Of a stretch of 6,916 nucleotides of DNA, positions 1 to 6,358 are shown piece by piece. The stretch's first letter is position 1, and each line of letters starts with the position of its first letter. Both the position numbers and the translations under genes were made by a program. Below the pieces are notes generated by a model. The model did not search any database, was not told where the DNA came from, and saw only the letters and a program-made list of their open reading frames with translations. Origin of the DNA: Verrucomicrobiales bacterium (GTDB taxonomy: Bacteria > Verrucomicrobiota > Verrucomicrobiia > Verrucomicrobiales > DEV007); the NCBI GenBank assembly GCA_002708885.1, contig PAPL01000025.1, positions 23,102 through 30,017 on the forward strand. Direction: 5' to 3'.

Positions 1-41
1 AAAGCGACTCTTTACTTCGAGATTGAGTTAATTTCATTTCA

Positions 42-1307
42 ATGATTCCTGAACAGGTGCCCCGAGTCGCCGTCATTGGTGGAGGAGCGGCGGGATTTTT
101 TGGTGCGATAGCTTGTGCTGAGATTGCCAATGGTCAGATGGATATTAGTATCTTTGAGATGGGTAGTAATTTTCTTACCAAGGTTAAGATTTCTGGTGGA
201 GGTCGTTGCAATGTGACTAATGGCCTTGAGAATACGTTTGATTTTTCTGAACATTATCCTCGAGGAAAACGTGAACTTATCGGTCCCTTGTCCCGATGGA
301 GTCAGGAAGATACTGTATGGTGGTTCAGAGAGAATGGAGTGGAGTTAAAGACTGAGTCAGATGGTAGGATATTTCCGGTCACGGACTCCTCACAGACTGT
401 CATTGATTGTTTGACGGGTGTCGCAAAGAAAAAAGGAATTGAGGCAAAAAATAACTGTTGCGTTAATAGGATTGATAAATCTGATGAAGGTTCTTTCAGA
501 ATCTGGATCAATGATCAAGATGATCCTATTGAAGCGGATTATCTATTAGTTGCCACGGGAGGTATAAGATCAGCTCAATCCAGAAATTTACTAGAATCAA
601 TGGGCCATGAATTTACGTCTCCGGTCCCGTCACTATTCACTTTTGAAATAGAGGATAATCGACTCACAGAATTGTCTGGACTCTCTGTTCCAAGTGCGAG
701 TGTCGTAATTGGTCATTTAGGAATGAAAAGTGTAGGACCTTTACTGATCACGCATTGGGGTCTGAGTGGCCCGGTCATACTTAAGCTTTCTGCCCTTGGT
801 GCGAGGGAATTAGAGCAATTAAATTATGATTTCAAGATAATGGTAAACTGGCTAGGCGAAGAATGGAAATCTAAACAACTGAGTCAGCGAATTGAATCAG
901 AAAGAAATTTAAATGGTCCAAGAAAGATTATGAAAAGGAGTCCGATAAAGGAAATTCCTAATAGGCTATGGAAACGGATTGTCTCTAAGGCAGAAGTTAC
1001 TGATGATCAGACCTGGTCTGAACTAACTAAGCAGGCAACTTTGCGAATCATTAATTCACTGATAGCCGAGGAATTTAAGGTGTCAGGAAAGAGTCTGAAT
1101 AAATCAGAGTTCGTGACCTGTGGAGGTGTTCTTTTGCGGGACCTTGATCTTAGAACGATGGAAAGTCGTTCAGTGGAAAATTTATTTTTTGCCGGTGAGG
1201 TGATGGATATTGATGGTTTGACTGGGGGCTTTAATTTTCAGAGTGCTTGGACAACAGGAAGAATCGCTGGCGAGGAAATTGCACAGAGGTGCTTCAGCCA
1301 AACCTAA
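42..1307 (+). CDS. NAD(P)/FAD-dependent oxidoreductase, YhiN/HI0933 (aminoacetone oxidase-like, BaiN) family
   Basis: A 421-residue flavoprotein of the family COG2081/TIGR00275, full length for it (about 390-420 residues). The N-terminal dinucleotide fold begins VAVIGGGAAG (residues 9-18), which binds the ADP part of FAD, and the second strand ends in an acidic residue (E39). The family signature SGGGRCNVTN lies at 51-60. A second strand-loop ATGG is at 171-174, the middle-domain motif GPLLITHWGLSGP at 232-244, VTCGGV at 358-363, and the C-terminal FAD-contacting segment FAGEVMDIDGLTGGFN at 383-398. It is expected to be cytosolic. Its reaction is not established for most members; one homologue has been linked to bile-acid dehydroxylation (BaiN), so no substrate is claimed. 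The ATG at 42 is supported by an in-frame stop at 24-26 and by the Rossmann motif starting eight residues later. No Shine-Dalgarno sequence precedes it. A small gene follows after 13 bases and is probably co-transcribed. Confidence 0.93.
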   Translation: MIPEQVPRVAVIGGGAAGFFGAIACAEIANGQMDISIFEMGSNFLTKVKISGGGRCNVTNGLENTFDFSEHYPRGKRELIGPLSRWSQEDTVWWFRENGVELKTESDGRIFPVTDSSQTVIDCLTGVAKKKGIEAKNNCCVNRIDKSDEGSFRIWINDQDDPIEADYLLVATGGIRSAQSRNLLESMGHEFTSPVPSLFTFEIEDNRLTELSGLSVPSASVVIGHLGMKSVGPLLITHWGLSGPVILKLSALGARELEQLNYDFKIMVNWLGEEWKSKQLSQRIESERNLNGPRKIMKRSPIKEIPNRLWKRIVSKAEVTDDQTWSELTKQATLRIINSLIAEEFKVSGKSLNKSEFVTCGGVLLRDLDLRTMESRSVENLFFAGEVMDIDGLTGGFNFQSAWTTGRIAGEEIAQRCFSQT

Positions 1308-1320
1308 TTAGAATTTCATA

Positions 1321-1587
1321 ATGTCTATTTTTTCATCAATCCAAGATTATCAGGATGAGCTAGTGAGCAGGTTTTGTAATCCAAAAAGATTACTCCTTGC
1401 TGAGACTGATTGGTACAGGGAGGATTCAGACATTGATGCTATCAAGGAGGACTGCCGGCAAAGGATCCTGTTCTTTGAAAAGAGAGGATTCTACCTTTTT
1501 CAGGAACCTCAGATCGATCATGAACCTCACCTTGAGAGGATGCGGGTAAGATTAACTTTCAAGCCCTCCGAATCCAATGCTAGTTAG
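1321..1587 (+). CDS. Small hypothetical protein, 88 residues
   Basis: I do not recognise this protein. It is hydrophilic and soluble-looking, with no signal peptide or membrane segment. It is rich in charged residues (for example DWYREDSDIDAIKEDCR at 30-46) and has two cysteines (C19 and C45). The middle part (about 36-60) looks helical and is followed by a short aromatic stretch GFYLFQ (56-61). An ATG at 1321 lies 13 bases after the flavoprotein stop on the same strand, so the two probably form a small operon. The open frame fills the gap exactly and stops 11 bases before the end of the convergent sulfatase gene, which supports a real gene. No Shine-Dalgarno sequence is visible. The function could relate to the flavoprotein, but nothing in the sequence shows that. 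Confidence 0.68.
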   Translation: MSIFSSIQDYQDELVSRFCNPKRLLLAETDWYREDSDIDAIKEDCRQRILFFEKRGFYLFQEPQIDHEPHLERMRVRLTFKPSESNAS

Positions 1588-1598
1588 GTTGCCCTGAA

Positions 1599-3038
1599 TC
1601 AATTTGTATTTGAAATCTGCTTCGTTAGTTCCTCTTCAATTGCGGACCCCTCAGATGAAATATTTTCAACAGTGTCCAACCTTTCACTAAGATCATAGAG
1701 TTCCTTGTTAATTATTTTACCGTTCTTTATCTTGGCAACGAGTCGATGCGTTTTAGAACGGATGCTTATCGAGTCTTTCCAGTAACTGGTCGCATATTCA
1801 CGGACCGACTCTTTTTCGCCTCTGAGTACCGGACCCAGAGAAATACCGTCCAGAGGATAGTGTGTCTCATTGAATTCAGGTTCGCATAAATCAAGTAATG
1901 TAGGATAAATGTCCAGTGTTTCAGCGAGGGCATTTGTTGAGAACCCTATTTTAACGTCAGGAGTTCGTATCATAAGGACACTGCGGTTCGCAATTTCGAA
2001 AGGTGTATGTTTTCCCCACTGTTGCGCATCACCTAGATGCCAGCCATGATCGCCCCAGACCACAACGACTGTGTTCTTTGCAAGGCCGGTCCTTTCGAGG
2101 TGTTGAAGGACCTTGCCAATTTGTCGGTCAACGTATCGCACACAAGCGAGGTATGCGCGTCTTGCCATATTTGCAGACTTATGATTGAGGGGTCGCTTCT
2201 TTTCGTAAGGGGTCGAATATTTAAAAAATTCGCCGCTACTGTGCTTGTAGGGTGAATCAAATGGCTTCCTGTCTTCGGGATCTGGAATGGTTATTTTTTC
2301 AAATGCATCCCAGTCTTTTTTGGGGGCAACGAATGGGAGGTGAGGTTTAAAGAAACCCAGTCCCATGAAAAAAGGTTTCTTACCGGCTTTGAGTTTTGTT
2401 AGCTCTGAGATGGCACTCTCAGCTAGTAGCCCGTCCGGAAGGTCAGTGTCTTTTTCAACAGTAAATTGCATGAGGTTCTTGTGACCCTGACCGTCTTCAC
2501 GATGCTTTCCGTCAGCATATGCAAAGAAAATCCCCCATCCTCTTTTCCATTGTCCCATCGGAGTAGATAGTCGATTCCAAGCCCCTGGCATTTCATGTTT
2601 TCCTGTCCCTTGACCATTGTATGAATAGACTCTTCCATCAGCTGTGTGGGATATTTTCCCAATTAATACAGTTTCATACCCTGATCTTTTAAAAAGTTCA
2701 GGCATACTCTGAGCCCCGGGTAACTGTTTATCTTGAATAGCTGTTTTGCCACGGTAAAAGGCATGATTTTGCACCGCACCTGAATTGCTGGGAGATCTTC
2801 CAGTTAAAAGAGCGTAACGGGAAGCTCCGCATGTTGAAACCTGCACATAGTGATTGCGGAATGTGACCGCAGTTTTTGCAAATTGATCAAGGTTTGGGCT
2901 CAGTGCATATTTGACTCCATAACAACCCAATTCGGGCCGAAGGTCATCGACGGCAATGAAGAGAATGTTTGGTTTCTCTGATGCCATAGAGAAGGTCATG
3001 GAAAAGGTCAGGATGATAGACACGATCATTAATCTCAT
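1599..3038 (-). CDS. Exported sulfatase, iduronate-2-sulfatase-like
   Basis: An alkaline-phosphatase-superfamily sulfatase that should hydrolyse sulfate esters, probably on a sulfated polysaccharide. Numbered from the ATG at 3038 (479 residues), a signal peptide runs from 1 to about 19 (MRLMIVSIILTFSMTFSMA), followed by SEKPN. Metal-binding aspartates sit in IAVDDLRPELGCYG (28-41). The formylglycine active site is C70-G-A-S-R74, followed by LLTGR (77-81). Further family residues are GKISH (127-131), FFKPHLPF (229-236), WGDHGWHLGD (328-337) and WGKHTPFE (341-348). The C-terminal subdomain ends with the usual ELYDLSERLDTVENIS pattern (446-461). The DHGWHLG...WGKH arrangement is that of iduronate-2-sulfatase-like enzymes; the actual substrate is unknown. 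The frame stays open upstream to a TTG at 3125 and an ATG at 3089. I chose 3038 because it puts the signal peptide at the very start. The cysteine needs conversion to formylglycine by an enzyme not encoded here. It is divergent from an exported DUF1080 gene. Confidence 0.92.
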   Translation of the reverse strand: MRLMIVSIILTFSMTFSMASEKPNILFIAVDDLRPELGCYGVKYALSPNLDQFAKTAVTFRNHYVQVSTCGASRYALLTGRSPSNSGAVQNHAFYRGKTAIQDKQLPGAQSMPELFKRSGYETVLIGKISHTADGRVYSYNGQGTGKHEMPGAWNRLSTPMGQWKRGWGIFFAYADGKHREDGQGHKNLMQFTVEKDTDLPDGLLAESAISELTKLKAGKKPFFMGLGFFKPHLPFVAPKKDWDAFEKITIPDPEDRKPFDSPYKHSSGEFFKYSTPYEKKRPLNHKSANMARRAYLACVRYVDRQIGKVLQHLERTGLAKNTVVVVWGDHGWHLGDAQQWGKHTPFEIANRSVLMIRTPDVKIGFSTNALAETLDIYPTLLDLCEPEFNETHYPLDGISLGPVLRGEKESVREYATSYWKDSISIRSKTHRLVAKIKNGKIINKELYDLSERLDTVENISSEGSAIEEELTKQISNTN

Positions 3039-3096
3039 AGCATTGAACTCAGCAATGCTTAGATACAGTCTATTTTTTTTATATTCCATATTCCTG

Positions 3097-3125
3097 AGAA
3101 TATCGTCCTTAGGCAGATAGTTCAA
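3097..3125 (-). promoter_or_regulatory. Candidate promoter of the sulfatase gene
   Basis: On the minus strand, TTGAAC (3120-3125) and TATTCT (3097-3102) are separated by exactly 17 bases. Each matches the sigma-70 -35 or -10 consensus at four of six positions. Transcription would start near 3090, leaving a leader of about 50 bases before the ATG at 3038. This fits that start better than the ATG at 3089 or the TTG at 3125, which itself lies in the -35 box. The match is modest and could be chance, and the sigma-70 consensus may not hold in this organism. Confidence 0.27.
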
Positions 3126-3201
3126 TAAAAGCTCTTAGTTCTTATTTTGTTCTCGAGTTTCTAGTGTCATTTATGGATCATACTTTAAATCACAAACCAT
3201 T
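3126..3201. other. Intergenic region between divergent sulfatase and DUF1080 genes
   Basis: This is the AT-rich core of the gap between two divergently transcribed genes for exported proteins, so the control signals for the DUF1080 gene should lie here. I see no good paired -35/-10 on the plus strand; TTGTTC at 3147-3152 with TTTATG 17 bases later is poor (three of six in the -10). There is a CTCGAG palindrome (3152-3157), but no longer inverted repeat that would suggest a clear operator. No Shine-Dalgarno sequence precedes the ATG at 3202. Confidence 0.4.
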
Positions 3202-3948
3202 ATGAACACTCTAAATAGAACCGGCATTATTTTCATTCTTTCTATCCTTTGCCCATCCTTACTAATGGCCGGAGACGAAAAGTCTCAGCTAAAGACTACT
3301 TTAAAGAAAGCTTCTATCGATGGTTCCGGTCATGGATGGCGTGATCTGACAGGATCCGATTTTGTAAATGTTAACTGTCATAAAGAAACATGGCGATGGG
3401 AAAAGGGGCATGCGTTTTGTACCGGTAAGCCAGTAGGAGTAATCAGGATGAAAGAACAAATTAAGAATTTTGAACTCGTTTGTGAGTGGATGCATAAACA
3501 GGATGGAGGAAATTCCGGAGTATTTGTCTGGGCCAGTCCCGCATCCATTAAGAATCTGGAAGCCGGTAAAGGGCGATTGCCCCATGGTATTGAAGTTCAG
3601 GTCCTGGACCTTGGATACGCTAAAAAATATAGAGAGAGACACAAAAAGCCTGCTGACTGGTTCACTTCGCATGGTGACGTTTTTCCTACCGGTCCGGCCA
3701 AGATGAAACCGTTCCCTCCGGTCGCGCCTAACGGTAAGAGGAGTTTTCCTTCAAAGAATCTGACTAAAGGAATCAACGAATGGAATCATTATTATGTTAG
3801 AGCCATTAATGGAGAGGTCAGATTATGGGTCAATGGTGAGGAAGTTTCTGGCGGCACTAATTGTGAGCCTGCAGTAGGCTATTTGTGTCTTGAGAGTGAA
3901 GGCGCTCCTGTTGAATTCAAGAATATTAGGATCAGGATACTGCCCTAA
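3202..3948 (+). CDS. Exported DUF1080 protein (3-keto-disaccharide hydrolase-like domain)
   Basis: A 248-residue protein with an N-terminal signal peptide (hydrophobic core about 8-22, likely cleavage after LLMA at 23, before GDE). C17 is not in a proper lipobox, so a lipoprotein is unlikely. The rest is one DUF1080 domain (PF06439), a concanavalin-like beta-sandwich found in proteins that cleave 3-keto-glycosides or bind sugars. Family features are GHGWRDLTG (43-51), GNSGVFVWA (103-111), HGIEVQVLD (128-136), SHGDVFP (156-162), NEWNHYYVRAINGEVRLWVN (192-211) and GYLCLESEGAPVEFKNIRIR (226-245). Proteins of this kind are abundant in Planctomycetota and Verrucomicrobiota. It presumably acts in the periplasm or at the cell surface. 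Its divergent position next to a sulfatase suggests a shared role in glycan use, which is inference. Enzymatic activity has been shown for only some members, so hydrolysis is possible but unproven here. Confidence 0.9.
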   Translation: MNTLNRTGIIFILSILCPSLLMAGDEKSQLKTTLKKASIDGSGHGWRDLTGSDFVNVNCHKETWRWEKGHAFCTGKPVGVIRMKEQIKNFELVCEWMHKQDGGNSGVFVWASPASIKNLEAGKGRLPHGIEVQVLDLGYAKKYRERHKKPADWFTSHGDVFPTGPAKMKPFPPVAPNGKRSFPSKNLTKGINEWNHYYVRAINGEVRLWVNGEEVSGGTNCEPAVGYLCLESEGAPVEFKNIRIRILP

Positions 3949-3982
3949 CCGGAACATTTGATTTGGATCTAATGAATCCTAA

Positions 3983-4002
3983 AGGACTCAATTTTCAGTC
4001 CT
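3983..4002. terminator. Small hairpin between convergent genes, possible terminator
   Basis: AGGACT (3983-3988) and AGTCCT (3997-4002) form a perfect six-base-pair inverted repeat around an eight-base loop, in the 58-base gap between the convergent DUF1080 and dxs genes. The position suits a terminator serving both strands. However, the stem is short and no run of T follows on either side, so a classical Rho-independent terminator is not shown. Confidence 0.3.
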
Positions 4003-4006
4003 CAAG

Positions 4007-5926
4007 TTAAGCATATTCTTTTGAGGACGCTTCTTCTGTTACTTGCTGACTCTGGTTAGGTAAAGATCCTAGCTTTTCGTTGATAAGTGATATAGCATCC
4101 TCATGACTCAGTCCGTGCTTTTCTCTGAGGGCTGGAATGTTACCGTGCTCAACGAATTCATCCGGCCATCCTATTCTCACTACCGGTGTATTAATCTCCG
4201 ATTCGTGAAGAAGTTCAATGACAGCCGCACCGAAACCGTTGTGCAGTACATGATCTTCAAAGGTGCAGATCACTTTCACTTTGCTTGCCATGGCCTTGAT
4301 GGCTGAAGCATCCATTGGTTTTATGAACCGTGGGTTTATTAATTCTACAGAATGTCCCTGCTCCTCAAGTGAAGTGCAGGTTTGTTCTGCCATACTAAAT
4401 AAATGTCCTAACCCAATTAGCCCAATGTCATTGCCGCTCTGAACCACTTCAGCTTTACCGATTTCTAATTCCTGAGGTTTATTTTTTGGTTTTGCTCCGG
4501 TCCCTGATCCTCTTGGATACCGAACTGCAATTGGTCCGGAATCATGGTTTGCCATTGTCCACAGCATGTCTACGAATTCTTCCTCGTCCTTGGGTTGCAT
4601 GAATACAAAATTTGGAACGTGGCGAAGGTAACCAATGTCAAAGAGTCCATGATGAGTCGGCCCATCGTCTCCAGACAGTCCCGCGCGATCCATGCATAAT
4701 CTTACAGGCAGGTTTTGAATGCCTATATCGTGAACCAGCATATCAAATGCACGCTGCATAAAAGTTGAGTAGATAGTAAGGAAAGGCTTAAGGCCCTGTG
4801 TTGCTAATCCGCTTGCGAATAGAGCAGCATGTTCCTCGGCAATGCCAACATCAAAGTACCGATCATTTACTTCTTCATTGTCTCTGAACGTAGCCAGTCC
4901 GGTTCCCCCAGGCATTGCTGCGGTTATGGCAGTTATTTTTTCATCCTCCTTTGCAAATTTAGTGAGGAATTCACCATATATTTGTGAGTAGGTTGGGACA
5001 GAAGCTGGGTCCGTTTCCCCAGTTTCAATTTTATATTTTCCAAGCCCATGGAATTTATCTGGCTTGTCTAGAGCCGGTTGGTATCCATGACCTTTTTCAG
5101 TGATAATGTGTAAGATAACCGGCTCTTTTTGTTCTTTAAGGAATTCAAATGTCTTAATGAGAAGTGGTAGATCATGTCCATCAATCGGACCATAGTAACG
5201 CAATCCGAACTCTTCAAATAAGACGCTTGGAACGAGTACGTTCTTTGCCCCTTGTTCGACTTTTGAAGCGAGACGGCTCACGCCTTTTCCCATAGTCTTT
5301 GCCACAAAATTAGCAGCAGCATCATGCAGTCCTGCGTAAGCCTTACTTGTTGTGATTTTATTAAAGTACTTCGCAATTGCTCCAACGTTCTTATCGATGG
5401 ACCATTCATTATCATTCAGGACGATAATGAACGGGCTCTCAAGATTGGCGACATTGTTAAGAGCTTCAAATGTCGGGCCACAAGTGAATGCGGCGTCGCC
5501 GGCTACGGCCACAACGTGATTATCAGTACCTTTAAGTTTTCTGGCAGTGGCCATTCCCAGCGCTGCTGAAAGGGCCGTTCCTGCATGACCCGCACCATAG
5601 CAATCATGTTCACTTTCGCTACGAAGGAGGAATCCATTAAGGCCCTCGTACTGACGGATAGTATCTATTTTATTCCATCTTCCTGTCAGCATTTTGTGAA
5701 CATAACCCTGGTGCGAAACGTCAAATACGAATTTGTCTTTTGGGGTATCAAAGACACGATGCAAGGCGATAGTCAATTCAACGACTCCAAGATTAGGTCC
5801 CAAATGGCCACCAGTTTGTGAAAGGCTTTCAATCAGGACCCGTCTAATTTCAGCAGCTAAATCATTCAGTTGTTCCTCTGGAAGCTTTTTAAGATCTTCG
5901 GGGCTTTTTATTTCAGGGAAGTTCAC
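4007..5926 (-). CDS. dxs: 1-deoxy-D-xylulose-5-phosphate synthase
   Basis: A thiamine-diphosphate enzyme that joins pyruvate and glyceraldehyde 3-phosphate to 1-deoxy-D-xylulose 5-phosphate, the entry step of the non-mevalonate isoprenoid pathway, in the cytosol. At 639 residues it is full length. Visible elements are SPEDLKKL (8-15), TGGHLGPNLGVVELT (38-52) with catalytic-site H41, DVSHQGYVHKMLTGR (69-83), and YGAGHAGTALSAALGMA (110-126). The cofactor motif runs from GDAAFTCG (143-150) to LNDNEWSI (170-177). YYGPIDGHDL is at 244-253, the glutamate-bearing DVGIAEEHA at 359-367 (E364), DRAGLSGDDGPTHHG at 413-427, and a transketolase C-terminal domain from about 495 to 620. The last 18 or so residues are a polar tail. 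The start is GTG at 5926: an in-frame stop lies nine bases upstream (5933-5935) and no other start fits before SPEDL. It lies 36 bases after xseB and is probably in the same operon. The motif variants GDA (usually GDG) and CYGAGHAGTALS are noted in the findings. Confidence 0.97.
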   Translation of the reverse strand: MNFPEIKSPEDLKKLPEEQLNDLAAEIRRVLIESLSQTGGHLGPNLGVVELTIALHRVFDTPKDKFVFDVSHQGYVHKMLTGRWNKIDTIRQYEGLNGFLLRSESEHDCYGAGHAGTALSAALGMATARKLKGTDNHVVAVAGDAAFTCGPTFEALNNVANLESPFIIVLNDNEWSIDKNVGAIAKYFNKITTSKAYAGLHDAAANFVAKTMGKGVSRLASKVEQGAKNVLVPSVLFEEFGLRYYGPIDGHDLPLLIKTFEFLKEQKEPVILHIITEKGHGYQPALDKPDKFHGLGKYKIETGETDPASVPTYSQIYGEFLTKFAKEDEKITAITAAMPGGTGLATFRDNEEVNDRYFDVGIAEEHAALFASGLATQGLKPFLTIYSTFMQRAFDMLVHDIGIQNLPVRLCMDRAGLSGDDGPTHHGLFDIGYLRHVPNFVFMQPKDEEEFVDMLWTMANHDSGPIAVRYPRGSGTGAKPKNKPQELEIGKAEVVQSGNDIGLIGLGHLFSMAEQTCTSLEEQGHSVELINPRFIKPMDASAIKAMASKVKVICTFEDHVLHNGFGAAVIELLHESEINTPVVRIGWPDEFVEHGNIPALREKHGLSHEDAISLINEKLGSLPNQSQQVTEEASSKEYA

Positions 5927-5962
5927 TATTTTTTATAGGATTTTTGGAGCTAAAAACTAAAA

Positions 5963-6247
5963 TTAATTGTCGGTTTCTTCATTGCTGGAAATACCATCAT
6001 CTTCAAGACTTTCAAGCATTACTGATCCATTTGTCAGCTCTTTATTAATTTTATCAACTTTTTGTCGGGCCCCATCGATTCGGTCTCTGCACAATTTGAG
6101 TAATTTTGTTCCCTCCTCGTAGTCCTTTAAAAGTTCCTGCAGAGGAATTTGTTCACTTTCCATCCGTTCAATAATGGATTCGAGTTTTTCTATGGCTTCC
6201 TCAAATTGAAGATTTTCTTCGGTTCCTTTTTTTTGACTGGGAGGCAT
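5963..6247 (-). CDS. xseB: Exodeoxyribonuclease VII small subunit
   Basis: A 94-residue protein with the XseB helical-hairpin core. The first helix, LQFEEAIEKLESIIERMES (13-31), is followed by the turn EQIPLQELLKDYEEGTKLL (32-50) and the second helix KLCRDRIDGARQKVDKI (51-67). Small subunits bind in several copies to the large catalytic subunit XseA to form exonuclease VII, which degrades single-stranded DNA to oligonucleotides. The acidic tail (about 79-94) is variable in the family. The ATG at 6247 is the only plausible start before an in-frame stop at 6266-6268. AGGA directly abuts the start codon and is too close to act as a normal ribosome binding site. It lies immediately upstream of dxs, a common neighbour pair in bacteria (xseA-xseB-ispA-dxs). 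Neither xseA nor ispA is present within this window. Confidence 0.95.
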   Translation of the reverse strand: MPPSQKKGTEENLQFEEAIEKLESIIERMESEQIPLQELLKDYEEGTKLLKLCRDRIDGARQKVDKINKELTNGSVMLESLEDDGISSNEETDN

Positions 6248-6292
6248 TCCTGAAAATGTTTTTTGCTACTTTGATATTTAATGTTTTATCAA

Positions 6293-6321
6293 ATAATGGA
6301 AAACGAAAATAGTCACTTCAA
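6293..6321 (-). promoter_or_regulatory. Candidate promoter of the xseB-dxs unit
   Basis: On the minus strand, TTGAAG (6316-6321) and CATTAT (6293-6298) are spaced by 17 bases, each with four of six matches to the sigma-70 consensus. They sit in the 111-base AT-rich gap between the upstream membrane-protein gene and xseB, where a promoter for xseB-dxs would be expected. A leader of about 40 bases would result. In such AT-rich sequence a chance match is quite possible. Confidence 0.27.
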
Positions 6322-6358
6322 TTTTTGTGGGGAATTTATAGAAATGAATTAATTCTAA

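Noticed and set aside
30..37. AATTTCAT just before the flavoprotein start, repeated at 1312-1319 just before the 88-residue gene
   Set aside because: An eight-base AT-rich match in two leaders is easily due to chance. It is not seen before the other genes, so it is not called as a regulatory element.
1588..1598. Possible terminator between the convergent 88-residue gene and the sulfatase gene
   Set aside because: The gap is 11 bases and I see no inverted repeat or T-run there or in the flanking coding ends.
2033..2260. Overlapping open frames on both strands inside the sulfatase gene
   Set aside because: The sulfatase frame carries the catalytic motifs WGDHGWHLGD and FFKPHLPF across this region. 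The other frames give no recognisable protein.
3152..3157. CTCGAG palindrome in the divergent intergenic region
   Set aside because: Six bases with no flanking symmetry are too little to call an operator.
3301..3672. A 123-residue open frame on the minus strand opposite the DUF1080 gene
   Set aside because: It lies wholly antisense to a strongly supported DUF1080 domain, resembles no known family and has no start signals. It is a shadow frame.
5324..5960. Several plus-strand open frames of 75-81 codons opposite dxs
   Set aside because: They are antisense to highly conserved DXS motifs, have unlikely compositions and overlap one another.
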